DNA of 64,000 bases. Origin: Bizionia sp. Its GTDB lineage: Bacteria > Bacteroidota > Bacteroidia > Flavobacteriales > Flavobacteriaceae. Of the stretch, positions 17,998 to 29,200 are shown piece by piece. The stretch spans positions 24,309-88,308 of the forward strand of contig JAHDHI010000008.1 of NCBI GenBank assembly GCA_020631395.1, read 5' to 3'. Below the pieces are notes generated by a model, which worked only from the letters and a program-made list of their open reading frames with translations, made no database searches and was not told the DNA's origin. Position 1 is the stretch's first letter; each line of letters starts with the position of its first letter. The translations under genes were made by a program, and so were the position numbers.

Positions 17998-20900
17998 ATG
18001 TCACAGAAAGAAGAAAATAACAACGCACCTAATAAAAAATCCATTGCAATTATCGGTATGTCTGGTGTTTTTCCAGAATCTGACTCAGTAGAGCATTTTT
18101 GGGAAAAATTGGAGAATCAGGAGAGCTTGATCAAAGACATTCCAGATGATCACGACCCAAAAGCATCGTTACAGGCAAAGCGAGGAGCATTTGTTGAAAA
18201 TCTTCAAGGATTTGATGCAAAGTTATTTCACATAATAGGCAAAGAAGCCAAGTATATGACTCCTCAACAGCGAAAGTTATTGATGTCCGTTTGGCATTTG
18301 TTCGAAGACGCTTGTATTTTACCTTCTTCACTTAAAAATAAAAAGGTGGCCGTCATTGTGGGCAAGGAAGTTAATCCTTATATGGAATACCTTACCAAGG
18401 CTCCAGTAACAGCCTATTCGTGCCTAGGAATGGCACAGACGTATTTGCCTAATCGCATATCCAATTATTTTAACTTGAAAGGTCCTAGCTATTGCATCAA
18501 TACATCTTGTTCAAGTGGGTTGACTGCGTTGCATCATGGAAAAAAAATGTTGCAAAGTGGAGAAGTCGATTATGCCATAGTTGCAGGAGTTAGTTTGATA
18601 TATGGAGAAGAATGGACAAGATCCTTCTTTGGAGGATCGCAATCAATGGGGTTGATGTCGACAACAGAAGATGGCGGAAGTCCTTTTCAAGAGAAGGCAT
18701 CAGGATTTACACCATCGGAAGGGGTGGTAAGTTTGTTGTTGAGGCGAAGTAATGAGGCAATAGACGATAAAGACAACATACATGCCTACGTATTAGGTTC
18801 GGAATCCAGCCATGTGGGAGGTAATGGAAACATTGCTTTTCCAGATTCTGGACAACAAAGCAAAACCATAGTGGCAGCTTATGAAGATGCAAAAATAGAT
18901 CCAGCAACCGTTACGCACATAGAAGCGCATGCAGCGTCTTCAATATTGGCAGATTCACAAGAAATCAAAGCGTTTAAATTGGCAGATAGGCATTTCGGAA
19001 AAGCTTTGGACAAAGAGACTGCAAAACCGTGTAAGATAAGTTCGTTAAAACCCAACATAGGACATATGCATGCAGCATCTGGACTAGCATCGGTTATTCG
19101 GTTGATCTATTCATTCAAAAATCAAAAGAAATTAGGAATAAAGAATTTCGAAGCTTTAAGCAAAGAAATCAAATTAGAAAAAACACGCTATTACATATCG
19201 GCAGAAACTGAAGAATGGCCGAGATTGATAGACGATAAAAAACAAGAGATACCAAGACGTGGAGCTGTTAACAACTCTGGAGGAGGTGGAAATGTCATCC
19301 ATGCCATTTTGGAAGAATACATTCCTGGAAAAGAAGACGTTTTAGCAGAAAGACCAAAAGAAGGAGTTTACTTTTTGGCATTGTCATGTACAGAACCTAC
19401 ACAATTCGTTCCTTATGCAGAACGTATCAAGAATTTCTTGGAGAAAAACAAAGATTGCGATGAGCAACAATTGGAATATCAATATCTGGCAAGCCGTAAA
19501 GAATTAAATCAGCGCATTGTTTTTAGGTATAAAAACATAGAGGACTTAATAGGAAAATTGACCAAGTTTACTCAATCTGAAGGGAAAAGAGGATACTATG
19601 TAAATGGAAACCACAAAGAAGAATTGAGCCTAAACGAAATATTTTTGAAAAATGGAAAGGTCGTGGAGTTCCTCAATGATTTGAATGAAAATCAGGATAA
19701 ATCATTTTTATTCGATTTATGGGCCAAAGGTTACGAAGCCCCAATTCATAAATACTATGAAAAGGTATCGATGCCTAAACTTTCATTGCCATGTTACCCA
19801 TTCAAATTACAAGATTACTGGTTGGACGTATATGCTGGCAAAGAGATGGATGTAGAAGAAACAACCAACGATACAATGGTTGAAACTGAAATCAAACCCA
19901 AAATGGAAGAAACCGAAGACGTAGAGAGGGGGGGCATTTTGGAATCAACAGTTCTTCAAAAGGAAGTTGAAGGTTTCTTGTTGAAAACCGTTTCGGAGTT
20001 GTTGGATGTATCTGTAGACAACATTTCAATAGAAGAAGAAATAGGGGATTATGGATTCAATTCGGTAGGTCTTACGGAGTTTGCCAATGTATTGAGTGAA
20101 AATTATGATATAAAGGTAATGCCAACTCTTTTCTACAATTACCCTACAATACAAAAGTTAACGGATTTCCTAATAGAAGAGTATGGGGAGGCATTGGCAA
20201 AAAAACATAAGGTAGCAGTAAAAAACACAATGGCTGCAGCTGTGGAACAAACAGCTGAATCAACAAGTATCAAAGATGTGAAAAAAGCATTTGCCGCTTG
20301 CAAAAAAGAGAGTTGTGCAGTTCGAGCATTGGCGAAAAAATCAAATGAACCAATTGCCATCATAGGAATGAGTGGGAGGTTTCCTGGCTCTCCAAATGTA
20401 AATGCATTTTGGGAAAATATAAAAGCAAACAAGGATTTGGTGACCGAAATTCCAAAGGATCGTTGGAATTGGAAAGACTATTATGGAGAAACAGCAGATG
20501 AAAAGAGAAAAACTACTGCAAAATGGGGAGGGTTCATTGAAGATATAGATAAATTCGATCCGTTGCACTTTAGCATATCTCCCAAGGAAGCAGAGCTTAT
20601 GGATCCTCAACATAGGTTGGCGATAGAAGAAGCTTATCATGCATTGGAAGATGCAGGATTAAATCCCAAAAGTCTATCTGGAACGGATACAGGAGTGTTC
20701 GTAGGAAGTTATTTTGATGACTATGCTACGATGATAGATCGTAGCCGAATAACAGATTCACAAGTCATTACCGGGTTGTCACAATCCATGGTCGCCAATC
20801 GCATTTCTTATTTGTTGGATTTACATGGCCCCAGCGAAACGATAGACACTGCATGTTCAAGCTCATTGGTAGCCATAAAAAGAGGAATAGAAAAAATACA

Positions 20901-23900
20901 AAAGGGAGATTGCAATGTGGTAATTGCTGGAGGTGTAAGTCTAGTCTTGATGCCTGACCTGTTGTTCCCCTTGAGTCAAGCAGGTTTTTTGAGTAAAGAA
21001 GGGCGTTGTAAGACATTCGATCAAAGTGCCAATGGATATGTAAGAGGAGAAGGAGTAGGAATGGTAGTCCTTAAACGATTGAGTCAAGCCAAAGCTGATG
21101 GAGATCAGATTCATGCAGTAATACGTGGTGCATCGGAAAATCATGGAGGAAAAGCAAACACCTTGACGTCTCCGAATCCCAATGCACAAAAGGACTTATT
21201 GATAAAAGCATACAAATCGGCGAAAGTAGACCCTAGTCAAGTAGGCTACATAGAGGCGCATGGAACCGGAACACCTTTGGGAGATCCAATAGAGACCGAA
21301 GGTTTAAAGTTGGCGTTTAAGGCGCTTTACAAGGATTATAAAAAGAATTTTCCGACTACGCCTCACATCAGGTTGGGAAGTGTGAAGACGAACATAGGAC
21401 ATTTGGAACCAGCTGCAGGAATAGCAGGGATCATAAAGGTCGTGCAATCCTTAAAGCATAAGACCATTCCAGGGAATCCACATTTAAAACAACCAAACGA
21501 ATATTTGGATTTGGAGAATAGTCCTTTCCAATTGCAAAGGGAAACCACTCACTGGCATTCGGAAAGTGGGCAATCTAGAGTAGCTGGAATTAGTAGCTTT
21601 GGAGCAGGAGGAAGCAATGCCCACATAGTCTTGGAAGAATATATGGAGGAGGATAAGCCATATGAAGGTAGAGGAACAACTGTTGTTGTATTGTCTGCTA
21701 AAAATAAAGCAAGGCTGAAACAGCAAGTGCAAAATTTACTTGACCATATAAATGAAAATACATCTGAGAGTGTATATGACATAGCCTATACATTGCAAAT
21801 GGGGAGAGAGGCAATGGAAGAACGTTTGGCGATTTCCATAAATGATCTTCAAGAATTGAAAGCAGCATTGGAAAACTATATGAAGGGACAAGTAGATGGC
21901 TTTTTACAAGGAAATACTCGAAAAAGCAATACATCTGTAGACAATCGACAATTGCAAATGGCAATACGAGGCCTGGATATGAAAATGTTGGCTGAATATT
22001 GGACAAAGGGAGTAAGCATAGATTGGAAGCAGCTCTATGATATGAGAAATCTTCCAAAGGTAGTTTCCTTGCCAACCTATCCCTTTGCGAGGCAACGCTA
22101 TTGGATCCCTGAATCAACAAAGGGAATGGTCGAACAGCCAAAGGAGGTTCTTGAAAGTTCAGAACCAAATAAGACCATTGAATTATATAGGGAAACTTGG
22201 AATGAAACAAATATGTCATCCAAGAGTTTCCCTGAAGGACTCGTTTTGATTTTAAATGGCAATGGAGAAAACAGAATGCTAGTCTCCGTACTGAAGGAAA
22301 GAATCAATCAAGCAATGATCGTAACACCATTGGAATTGGATGACATTTCTTTCAAGGCAATAAGAACAGTGATCGATTTGGGTGTGACGTCTACAATGGA
22401 TTATGCTTGGGTGGAAATTTTGCAAAAGGTCATCGATGTATCGAAACAAGAAAAAATAAATCTGGTACAAGTTTCAAGAGAAGGGAAAAAGGCTATAGGA
22501 AAAGGATTGTATCAAACACTTGGAGCAGAGTATGGAAAGGTATCAAGCATAAGTTTGGAGCTGGATGAGACAACTACGGTAGATTCTGATGTGGAAGCCA
22601 TTATGGGCATACTTTCTAATGTTACAAATAACGTAAGAATTAGGTTTAAGAAAGGGAAATGGGAAATACCTTCTTTGAAACCCATTACTTTAAATACAAA
22701 AGTAAACATTGCAGGTCCAATATTGATTACAGGAGGAACTAGAGGGCTGGGAATGGCATATGCCAAGCATCTTGCCAAGAACCATCAAGTGAAACAACTT
22801 GTATTGTTGGGAAGGCAAGAATTTCCGCCAAGGGAAGAGTGGGACATCTACATCAAAGAAGAAAATGTGTTGACGCAAAAAATCAAGGATATGTTATATC
22901 TGGAAAGTTGTGGTGCACAAGTAAAATTGATAAGCCCATCGCTGATAGATAAACAGGCTTTGGAAGAGTCCCTATCTCAAATAAAAGAAGAATGGGGATC
23001 CATTAAAGGTTTAGTACATTGTGCAGGTTTGGTAGATATGGAAACACCTGCATTTATCAGAAAGCCGATAGAAACCATCAAGAAGCTTCAAGAACCAAAG
23101 GTGTTGGGGCTTGACAATTTGTATGACGTTTTAAAAGCACATAATGTGGATTTCGGAATTTTATTCTCATCCATTTCTGCATTGGTGCCACACTTGGGAG
23201 CTGGGCAATGCGATTATGCAATGTGCAATGCATATTTGGAAAGTTTTGCAACTGTACATCATAAGGAAGGGTATAGGAGCATCCAATGGCCTAGTTGGAA
23301 AGAAACTGGAATGGGGGAAGTAACAGAAGGCATCTACAGAGATTTGGGCTTATTGTCGTTAACCAATGAAGAAGGAGCAAAAATCATAGATCAGGTCATT
23401 GGTCTCAAAAAAGAAGATGGCATCCCGACAATAGCACCGATGGTTTACGATGAACGAGAATTTTCAGTTGAAAACCTATTGGAAATTCCAAAACAAACCA
23501 TACAAGCAAGTGTCGAGGTAACGAAAACCGATAGCTCGGAGGTAAGTACTTGGGTGACGATCCAAATAAGCGAGGCTTTGAAGCTACCTGCAGATATAAT
23601 GGAATTGGACATACCATTTCAAGAGTATGGAGTCGATTCCATCTTATTGGCCGATTTGGTCAAACAATTGGAAAAGCAATTGGGAGGTAACGTCAGCTTG
23701 TCTCCAAGTATCATATTGGAACACCCTACGGTAGGAATGTTAAGTGAATATTTGACAACACACTACAATGATGCGCTATCCAATGTATTGAACAAGAAAG
23801 TAACATCAAAGAATGATGTAATTCCTACCGAGAAGAAAATAACAGCTAATGTCATTTCAGAAAGCATTCAAAAGAGGAACCCTAACGAGCCCATAGCAAT

Positions 23901-26229
23901 TGTAGGTATGGCTTGTCATTTTCCAGATGCGAATAACGTAGGAGATTATTGGGATAACCTTGAAAGTGGAAAAGATAGCATCAAAGAAGTCCCTTCCAGT
24001 CGTTGGGACATAGATGCATATTATTCGGCAACGAAGGAACAAGGAAAGAGTTATAGCAAATGGGGCGCTTTCTTGGACAATATCGAAGATTTCGATCCAG
24101 AATACTTCAAGATACCAGAAGCATTGGCTAGTCAATTGGACCCATTGGAAAGACAATGGTTGGAAGTAAGTGCAGAAGCCATCGAAGATGCAGGATATGA
24201 TAAAAAAGCATTATGGGGGAAATCTGTAGGAGTATATGCAGGAGCACGAGTAGGTAACTTCAAACATAAGTTAACAGATTTACATAAGGATTTTATTGTA
24301 GGGACGGGACAAAACTTCATTACTGCACATTTGGCGCACATCTATAACTTGAAAGGGCCAAACATGGTCATTGATACCGCATGTAGTAGCTCGCTCACGG
24401 CAATGGATTTGGCGGTAAAAAGCTTGAGACAAGGAGAAACAGAGATGGCTTTGGCAGGAGGAGTGGATATCTTGTTGGATGAAGGACATTTTGTAGGATT
24501 GAGCATAGCTGAGGTTTTGTCGAAAGATGGAAGAACAAAGGCATTTGATGAAAAAGCAGATGGTACAGGATTGGGAGAAGGCTGCGGGGTACTCCTGTTA
24601 AAAAGATTGAAAGATGCCATAGCCGATGGAGATAAGATATATAGTGTCATAGAAGGTACCGCAGTAAATAACGATGGTAGCACAATGGGAATAACGACTC
24701 CGAATCCCAAGGCACAACAAGAACTTTTGGAAATAGCGATAGAAAACGGACAAATAGACCGTTCAACGATAAGTTACATAGAAGCACATGGAACGGGAAC
24801 TTTGATAGGGGACCCGATAGAACTCAAGGGAATAACGACGGTATTGTCAAAAAGTAATGCGAAAGATCAAAAATGTGCCGTAGGAAGTGTAAAGACGAAC
24901 ATAGGGCATTTAATGAGTGCTGCAGGAGTCGCTGGTGTAATAAAGGCAGCTTTATCTGTTAGTGCAGGGCAATTGCCTCCGACATTGAATTGTGATACTC
25001 CGAACCCAAGATTCGATTTCTCCAACTCACCTGTATATCCAGTGAGGACATTGCAAGATTGGGAAGGTGTAAAAGGTATTAGAAGAGCCGGAATCAGTGC
25101 CTTTGGTCTAGGAGGAAACAATGCACATGTCATTCTTAGCAATGAAGGAATTCCAGAAAGCAACAAAATCAACAAGCCTTTCAATAAAACGAACATTCAG
25201 TTCAATAGAAGACGTCACTGGCCAGAAACCAAAAAAGCAATAAAATCGGAAATAAGTACGAAAACTGTGAAAGAGACACCAATTGTAGATAAAAACAAAG
25301 ATGTTTCAGCCAAAAGCATGGCAGCGTACTTTGCCATGAGCAAGAAAAAAGAAGGTGCCGAGTGGACTTTTACATTGGACATGGACAACGAGCATTACGT
25401 ATTGAGGGATCATAGGGTTCACGGAGTAAGCATTGTTCCAGGTGTTACCTATTTGGATTTGATACTGCGTTGTAGCAAAGAGCTGTTCGGAAAGACATTC
25501 GAGTTGAGCCGTATCATATTTACTGAACCATTGGCAACAGACGAGACATACGATCGAAGGGTAGAAGTAAGGTTTAGAAAAGGAAAGCATTCGATAAGCG
25601 AGGTCATGGTACGTTCTCGAAGATTGAACCATGATGGGGATACATATGGAGAATGGAATGAACATGTACACTGTAGATTAAATGCAACGACGGATGAAAC
25701 ACGATCTCAATTGGACATACAAGGGTTTAAAGCGGCAAGCGATAGACAAATAGACATGTCCGATGTCTATAAATCTGCAAGGTCGGTAGATATAGTGCAT
25801 GGAGTATTCATGGAAACACTTGGAGTGGTCTATCAAAAAGAAAGAGAAGAATTGATGCAACTGCATTTAAGTGATCTGTCGACATCTTATTTGGATCGTT
25901 TTTACCTTAGTCCAGCCTTTTTGGATGGTGCAACATTCTCAGGAAGCTCTTTTCATGCGATATCCAAAAACCAAGTATCCTATATCCCGTTTTCAATTGA
26001 ACGGTTTAGGGCATATGCTGCATTGCCTTCTACGATTTATGTATATAGTAAGCACACGGAGGAAAAATATGATAAACCTTCAGAAGTCATTAAAAGTGAC
26101 ATAAGCATCTACGACGAAAGTGGGGCGTTGCTAGTCGAGTTTAAAAATCTAGCCATTAAACGCATCCGTCACGCAGGTTTAATAACAAGCCTATTGCAAG
26201 AAAATAAAGACAATGTACTTCAAGCGTAA
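17998..26229 (+). CDS. Trans-AT PKS: KS-ACP-KS-KR-ACP-KS-DH
   Basis: 2743 residues, three KS domains, no AT. KS1 starts at residue 15 without an N-terminal docking or carrier domain. It has Cys171, His311 and His356, but HGTGT is replaced by HAASS, so it is atypical. ACP1 has its serine near 689 (YGFNS). KS2 (about 784-1210) has DTACSSS, EAHGTG and NIGH intact. The KR (about 1573-1780) has GGTRGLG and 'FSSISALVPHLGAGQCDYAMCN'; it lacks a clear LDD-type aspartate motif. ACP2 has its serine near 1880 (YGVDS). KS3 (about 1963-2385) is intact and differs in style from the others ('NNDGSTMGITTPNP'). The terminal DH (about 2440-2730) has the HxxxGxxxxP motif (DHRVHGVSIVPG); in the second motif the aspartate is present (LSPAFLDG) but the usual Gln/His four residues later is Phe. 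The module lacks its ACP, which is probably supplied by the tandem ACPs opening the next protein 39 nt downstream. Confidence 0.9.
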   Translation: MSQKEENNNAPNKKSIAIIGMSGVFPESDSVEHFWEKLENQESLIKDIPDDHDPKASLQAKRGAFVENLQGFDAKLFHIIGKEAKYMTPQQRKLLMSVWHLFEDACILPSSLKNKKVAVIVGKEVNPYMEYLTKAPVTAYSCLGMAQTYLPNRISNYFNLKGPSYCINTSCSSGLTALHHGKKMLQSGEVDYAIVAGVSLIYGEEWTRSFFGGSQSMGLMSTTEDGGSPFQEKASGFTPSEGVVSLLLRRSNEAIDDKDNIHAYVLGSESSHVGGNGNIAFPDSGQQSKTIVAAYEDAKIDPATVTHIEAHAASSILADSQEIKAFKLADRHFGKALDKETAKPCKISSLKPNIGHMHAASGLASVIRLIYSFKNQKKLGIKNFEALSKEIKLEKTRYYISAETEEWPRLIDDKKQEIPRRGAVNNSGGGGNVIHAILEEYIPGKEDVLAERPKEGVYFLALSCTEPTQFVPYAERIKNFLEKNKDCDEQQLEYQYLASRKELNQRIVFRYKNIEDLIGKLTKFTQSEGKRGYYVNGNHKEELSLNEIFLKNGKVVEFLNDLNENQDKSFLFDLWAKGYEAPIHKYYEKVSMPKLSLPCYPFKLQDYWLDVYAGKEMDVEETTNDTMVETEIKPKMEETEDVERGGILESTVLQKEVEGFLLKTVSELLDVSVDNISIEEEIGDYGFNSVGLTEFANVLSENYDIKVMPTLFYNYPTIQKLTDFLIEEYGEALAKKHKVAVKNTMAAAVEQTAESTSIKDVKKAFAACKKESCAVRALAKKSNEPIAIIGMSGRFPGSPNVNAFWENIKANKDLVTEIPKDRWNWKDYYGETADEKRKTTAKWGGFIEDIDKFDPLHFSISPKEAELMDPQHRLAIEEAYHALEDAGLNPKSLSGTDTGVFVGSYFDDYATMIDRSRITDSQVITGLSQSMVANRISYLLDLHGPSETIDTACSSSLVAIKRGIEKIQKGDCNVVIAGGVSLVLMPDLLFPLSQAGFLSKEGRCKTFDQSANGYVRGEGVGMVVLKRLSQAKADGDQIHAVIRGASENHGGKANTLTSPNPNAQKDLLIKAYKSAKVDPSQVGYIEAHGTGTPLGDPIETEGLKLAFKALYKDYKKNFPTTPHIRLGSVKTNIGHLEPAAGIAGIIKVVQSLKHKTIPGNPHLKQPNEYLDLENSPFQLQRETTHWHSESGQSRVAGISSFGAGGSNAHIVLEEYMEEDKPYEGRGTTVVVLSAKNKARLKQQVQNLLDHINENTSESVYDIAYTLQMGREAMEERLAISINDLQELKAALENYMKGQVDGFLQGNTRKSNTSVDNRQLQMAIRGLDMKMLAEYWTKGVSIDWKQLYDMRNLPKVVSLPTYPFARQRYWIPESTKGMVEQPKEVLESSEPNKTIELYRETWNETNMSSKSFPEGLVLILNGNGENRMLVSVLKERINQAMIVTPLELDDISFKAIRTVIDLGVTSTMDYAWVEILQKVIDVSKQEKINLVQVSREGKKAIGKGLYQTLGAEYGKVSSISLELDETTTVDSDVEAIMGILSNVTNNVRIRFKKGKWEIPSLKPITLNTKVNIAGPILITGGTRGLGMAYAKHLAKNHQVKQLVLLGRQEFPPREEWDIYIKEENVLTQKIKDMLYLESCGAQVKLISPSLIDKQALEESLSQIKEEWGSIKGLVHCAGLVDMETPAFIRKPIETIKKLQEPKVLGLDNLYDVLKAHNVDFGILFSSISALVPHLGAGQCDYAMCNAYLESFATVHHKEGYRSIQWPSWKETGMGEVTEGIYRDLGLLSLTNEEGAKIIDQVIGLKKEDGIPTIAPMVYDEREFSVENLLEIPKQTIQASVEVTKTDSSEVSTWVTIQISEALKLPADIMELDIPFQEYGVDSILLADLVKQLEKQLGGNVSLSPSIILEHPTVGMLSEYLTTHYNDALSNVLNKKVTSKNDVIPTEKKITANVISESIQKRNPNEPIAIVGMACHFPDANNVGDYWDNLESGKDSIKEVPSSRWDIDAYYSATKEQGKSYSKWGAFLDNIEDFDPEYFKIPEALASQLDPLERQWLEVSAEAIEDAGYDKKALWGKSVGVYAGARVGNFKHKLTDLHKDFIVGTGQNFITAHLAHIYNLKGPNMVIDTACSSSLTAMDLAVKSLRQGETEMALAGGVDILLDEGHFVGLSIAEVLSKDGRTKAFDEKADGTGLGEGCGVLLLKRLKDAIADGDKIYSVIEGTAVNNDGSTMGITTPNPKAQQELLEIAIENGQIDRSTISYIEAHGTGTLIGDPIELKGITTVLSKSNAKDQKCAVGSVKTNIGHLMSAAGVAGVIKAALSVSAGQLPPTLNCDTPNPRFDFSNSPVYPVRTLQDWEGVKGIRRAGISAFGLGGNNAHVILSNEGIPESNKINKPFNKTNIQFNRRRHWPETKKAIKSEISTKTVKETPIVDKNKDVSAKSMAAYFAMSKKKEGAEWTFTLDMDNEHYVLRDHRVHGVSIVPGVTYLDLILRCSKELFGKTFELSRIIFTEPLATDETYDRRVEVRFRKGKHSISEVMVRSRRLNHDGDTYGEWNEHVHCRLNATTDETRSQLDIQGFKAASDRQIDMSDVYKSARSVDIVHGVFMETLGVVYQKEREELMQLHLSDLSTSYLDRFYLSPAFLDGATFSGSSFHAISKNQVSYIPFSIERFRAYAALPSTIYVYSKHTEEKYDKPSEVIKSDISIYDESGALLVEFKNLAIKRIRHAGLITSLLQENKDNVLQA

Positions 26230-26268
26230 TTCATAACGCAAACAAGAACAATTAAAACATAGACTATT

Positions 26269-29200
26269 ATGAGTTCAAATGGTATGAATATAGCCAGAAC
26301 AATAAAAGAAAGCATTCATGTTTACTTACAAGGATTGGCAGCTACTGCATTGGGAAAATCAGCAGACGCAATAGATGTGACTGCAGGTTTTTTCGATTTG
26401 GGAATGGATTCCAAGATGACGATGCAACTGGTAAGTGCTTTAGAAGATAAAGTAGGTCACGAATTGTATCCAACCTTATTGTTCGAATATCAAAGCATTG
26501 AAGACTTGGGAACCTATTTGTTGGAAAATGACAAGCAAGTGTTTTCCAGCATGGAACAGGATCACTCACAAGAGATAGAAGAGGAGAATGAAGTTATTAC
26601 ATCCAAAGAAGATGCTAATGCGATGAGTGTAAAACCTGAAAGCATCCATGGTTATTTGCAAGAATTGGCAGCTATTGCATTGGGGAAATCAGCAGACGCA
26701 ATAGATGTGACTGCAGGTTTTTTCGATTTGGGGATGGATTCCAAGATGACAATGCAACTGGTAAGTACCTTGGAAGATAAAGTGGGGCACGAACTGTATC
26801 CAACCCTTTTGTTCGAATATCAAAACATCGAAGATCTCAGTACATATCTGTTTGAAAATGACAAAGAAGCATTTGCCCAAGCAGGAAAGGGTAAAACAAT
26901 GGCAAAGATTTTGGGAACAACAAGAAAAGCGTATTCTAAAAACAGTGCTGAAAAAGAACACGAGAACATTGAAACCACGACAATTTTTGATGAAGTATCC
27001 AATGAAGATGACATTTGGGGGGATACCCCAGTTTCTACAAATGTAGCTAAAGATAGGTCGGGAATTGATAATGGAATATCAAAGGAAAACGATGCCATAG
27101 CAATTGTTGGAATTAGCGGTCGTTATCCTGGAGCAAATACAATATTAGAATTCTGGGATAATTTAAAAACTGGTAAAGATTGCATTTCGGCAATGCCCAA
27201 AGATAGATGGGATAAAAATGCAAGATATCCAGAAGAGCTGCTAACTGGAAAATGGGGAGGGTTTATTGATGATGTAGATAAATTTGATCCATTGCACTTT
27301 AAAATAGCACCAGCAGAAGCAGAATACATGGATCCACAAGTGCGATTGTTTTTAGAAGAAAGTTGGAAGACCTTCGAAGATGCAGGTTTTTGTTTGTCGA
27401 CCTCAAAAGATAAAAACATTGGAGTGTTTGTTGGATCAATGTTCAACTCGTATCCTTCAGCAGCAAAAAACAAATCTACTACGGACAAGCTGTCATTCAA
27501 TACAGGATGGACCATTGCAAACAGAGTATCCTATCATTTGGGGCTAACAGGTCCAAGCATGCATGTCAATACAGCATGTTCCTCTTCATTGACAGCAGTG
27601 ATAGAGGCTTGCCAAAGCATCAAAAGCGGAATGTGTTCATCGGCAATAGCAGGAGGAGTCAATTTAAGTTTAGATGCTTTGAAATGGGAGCATTTACAAG
27701 AATTTGGACTTTTGGGAAGTAAGACGACCAGTAGAAGTTTTGCTGAAGGTGATGGTTATTTGCCAGGTGAAGGAGTAGGTGCCGTATTGCTAAAACCACT
27801 ATCCAAGGCAGAACAGGATGGGGATCGTATTTATGGAGTCATCAAAGGAGGAAATCTAAATCACAATGGAGCAGGAAACGGTTTTACCGTACCAAACCTC
27901 AAGGCGCAAGCTGCTTTGATTAAGGAATCTTTGGAAAGATCTGGAATAGATGCAGAAGACATTAGCTATGTTGAGGCGGCTGCCAATGGTTCGGCTATGG
28001 GAGATCCCATAGAGATCACAGCACTATCTCATTTGTTTTCCAATGACAAAAAGAAAGTAGCAATGGGTTCCGTGAAATCTCAAATTGGACATTTGGAATC
28101 TGCATCTGGAATTTCACAACTAACAAAAGTTTTGCTACAACTAAAGCATAAGACTTTGGTTCCTGGAATAAAGACACAAATTTTAAATCCTAATCTTGGA
28201 TTGAATAGAACCTCTTTGGAAATCAATGAAGATTTGAAAGAATGGGAAGCAACAGGGGCCAGATTGGCAATGGTAAATAATTTTGGAGCAGGAGGTGCCA
28301 ATGCACATGTAGTAGTTGAAGAATACAATCAGACACAAAAAAAATACATAGGCAAGGAACCGGCAATAGTACTACTTTCAGCAAAGAACAAAGATCGATT
28401 GAAGGAACAGGTAGACAATTTGTACGATTACTTGGAAGACAATGTGAATACCAATTTATATGATCTAGCCTATACATTGCAAATAGGTAGGGAACCCATG
28501 GAAGAGCGATTCGTGACCATGGTAAATACCATTAGTGAATTAAAAGAAGTATTGGCTAGTTTTCAAAGAGGAGAAACAACCAGTTGTCTGGTAGGAAACG
28601 TTCAGAATGGAAAAAGCGACTTCATACTAAAAGGAAATGCAGGCAAGGCATATATGGAAGTAGCCATAAGGGACAAAGAAATAGAATCCTTGATGCAGTT
28701 GTGGATAAAAGGAGTAACCTTGGATTGGAGCTTGATTTACGACAACGACAACCGACCCAATAAAATAAGCTTGCCTAATTATCCTTTTGCAAAGGAAAGC
28801 TATTGGATCCCAGAATTAGACGAGAACACTGCCAGCACCGAAAAATTGCACCCATTGCTACATCGCAATGAGTCAGATTTTTCCGAGCAGAAATATGAAA
28901 GTGTCTTTACTGGAAAAGAGCGCTTTTTAAGGAATCATATAACTGAAGACAAGAAAATACTCCCAGAGGTAGTTTACATCGAATTGGCAAGAGAAGCCGG
29001 TAAGAGAAGCCTCCATAAGAACATTACCCAATTAAAAGATGTGTCTTGGCCCAATCCAATAAGCGTAAACGGGAAACCCAAGCAAATACACATTAGTTTA
29101 TTTGAGGATGCAGATGAAATAAACTATGAAATCTATAGCCTTTCCAACATGCAGGAGAATGAAGAGATCATTCATGGAAAAGGGAAGTTGGGAACAGAAA

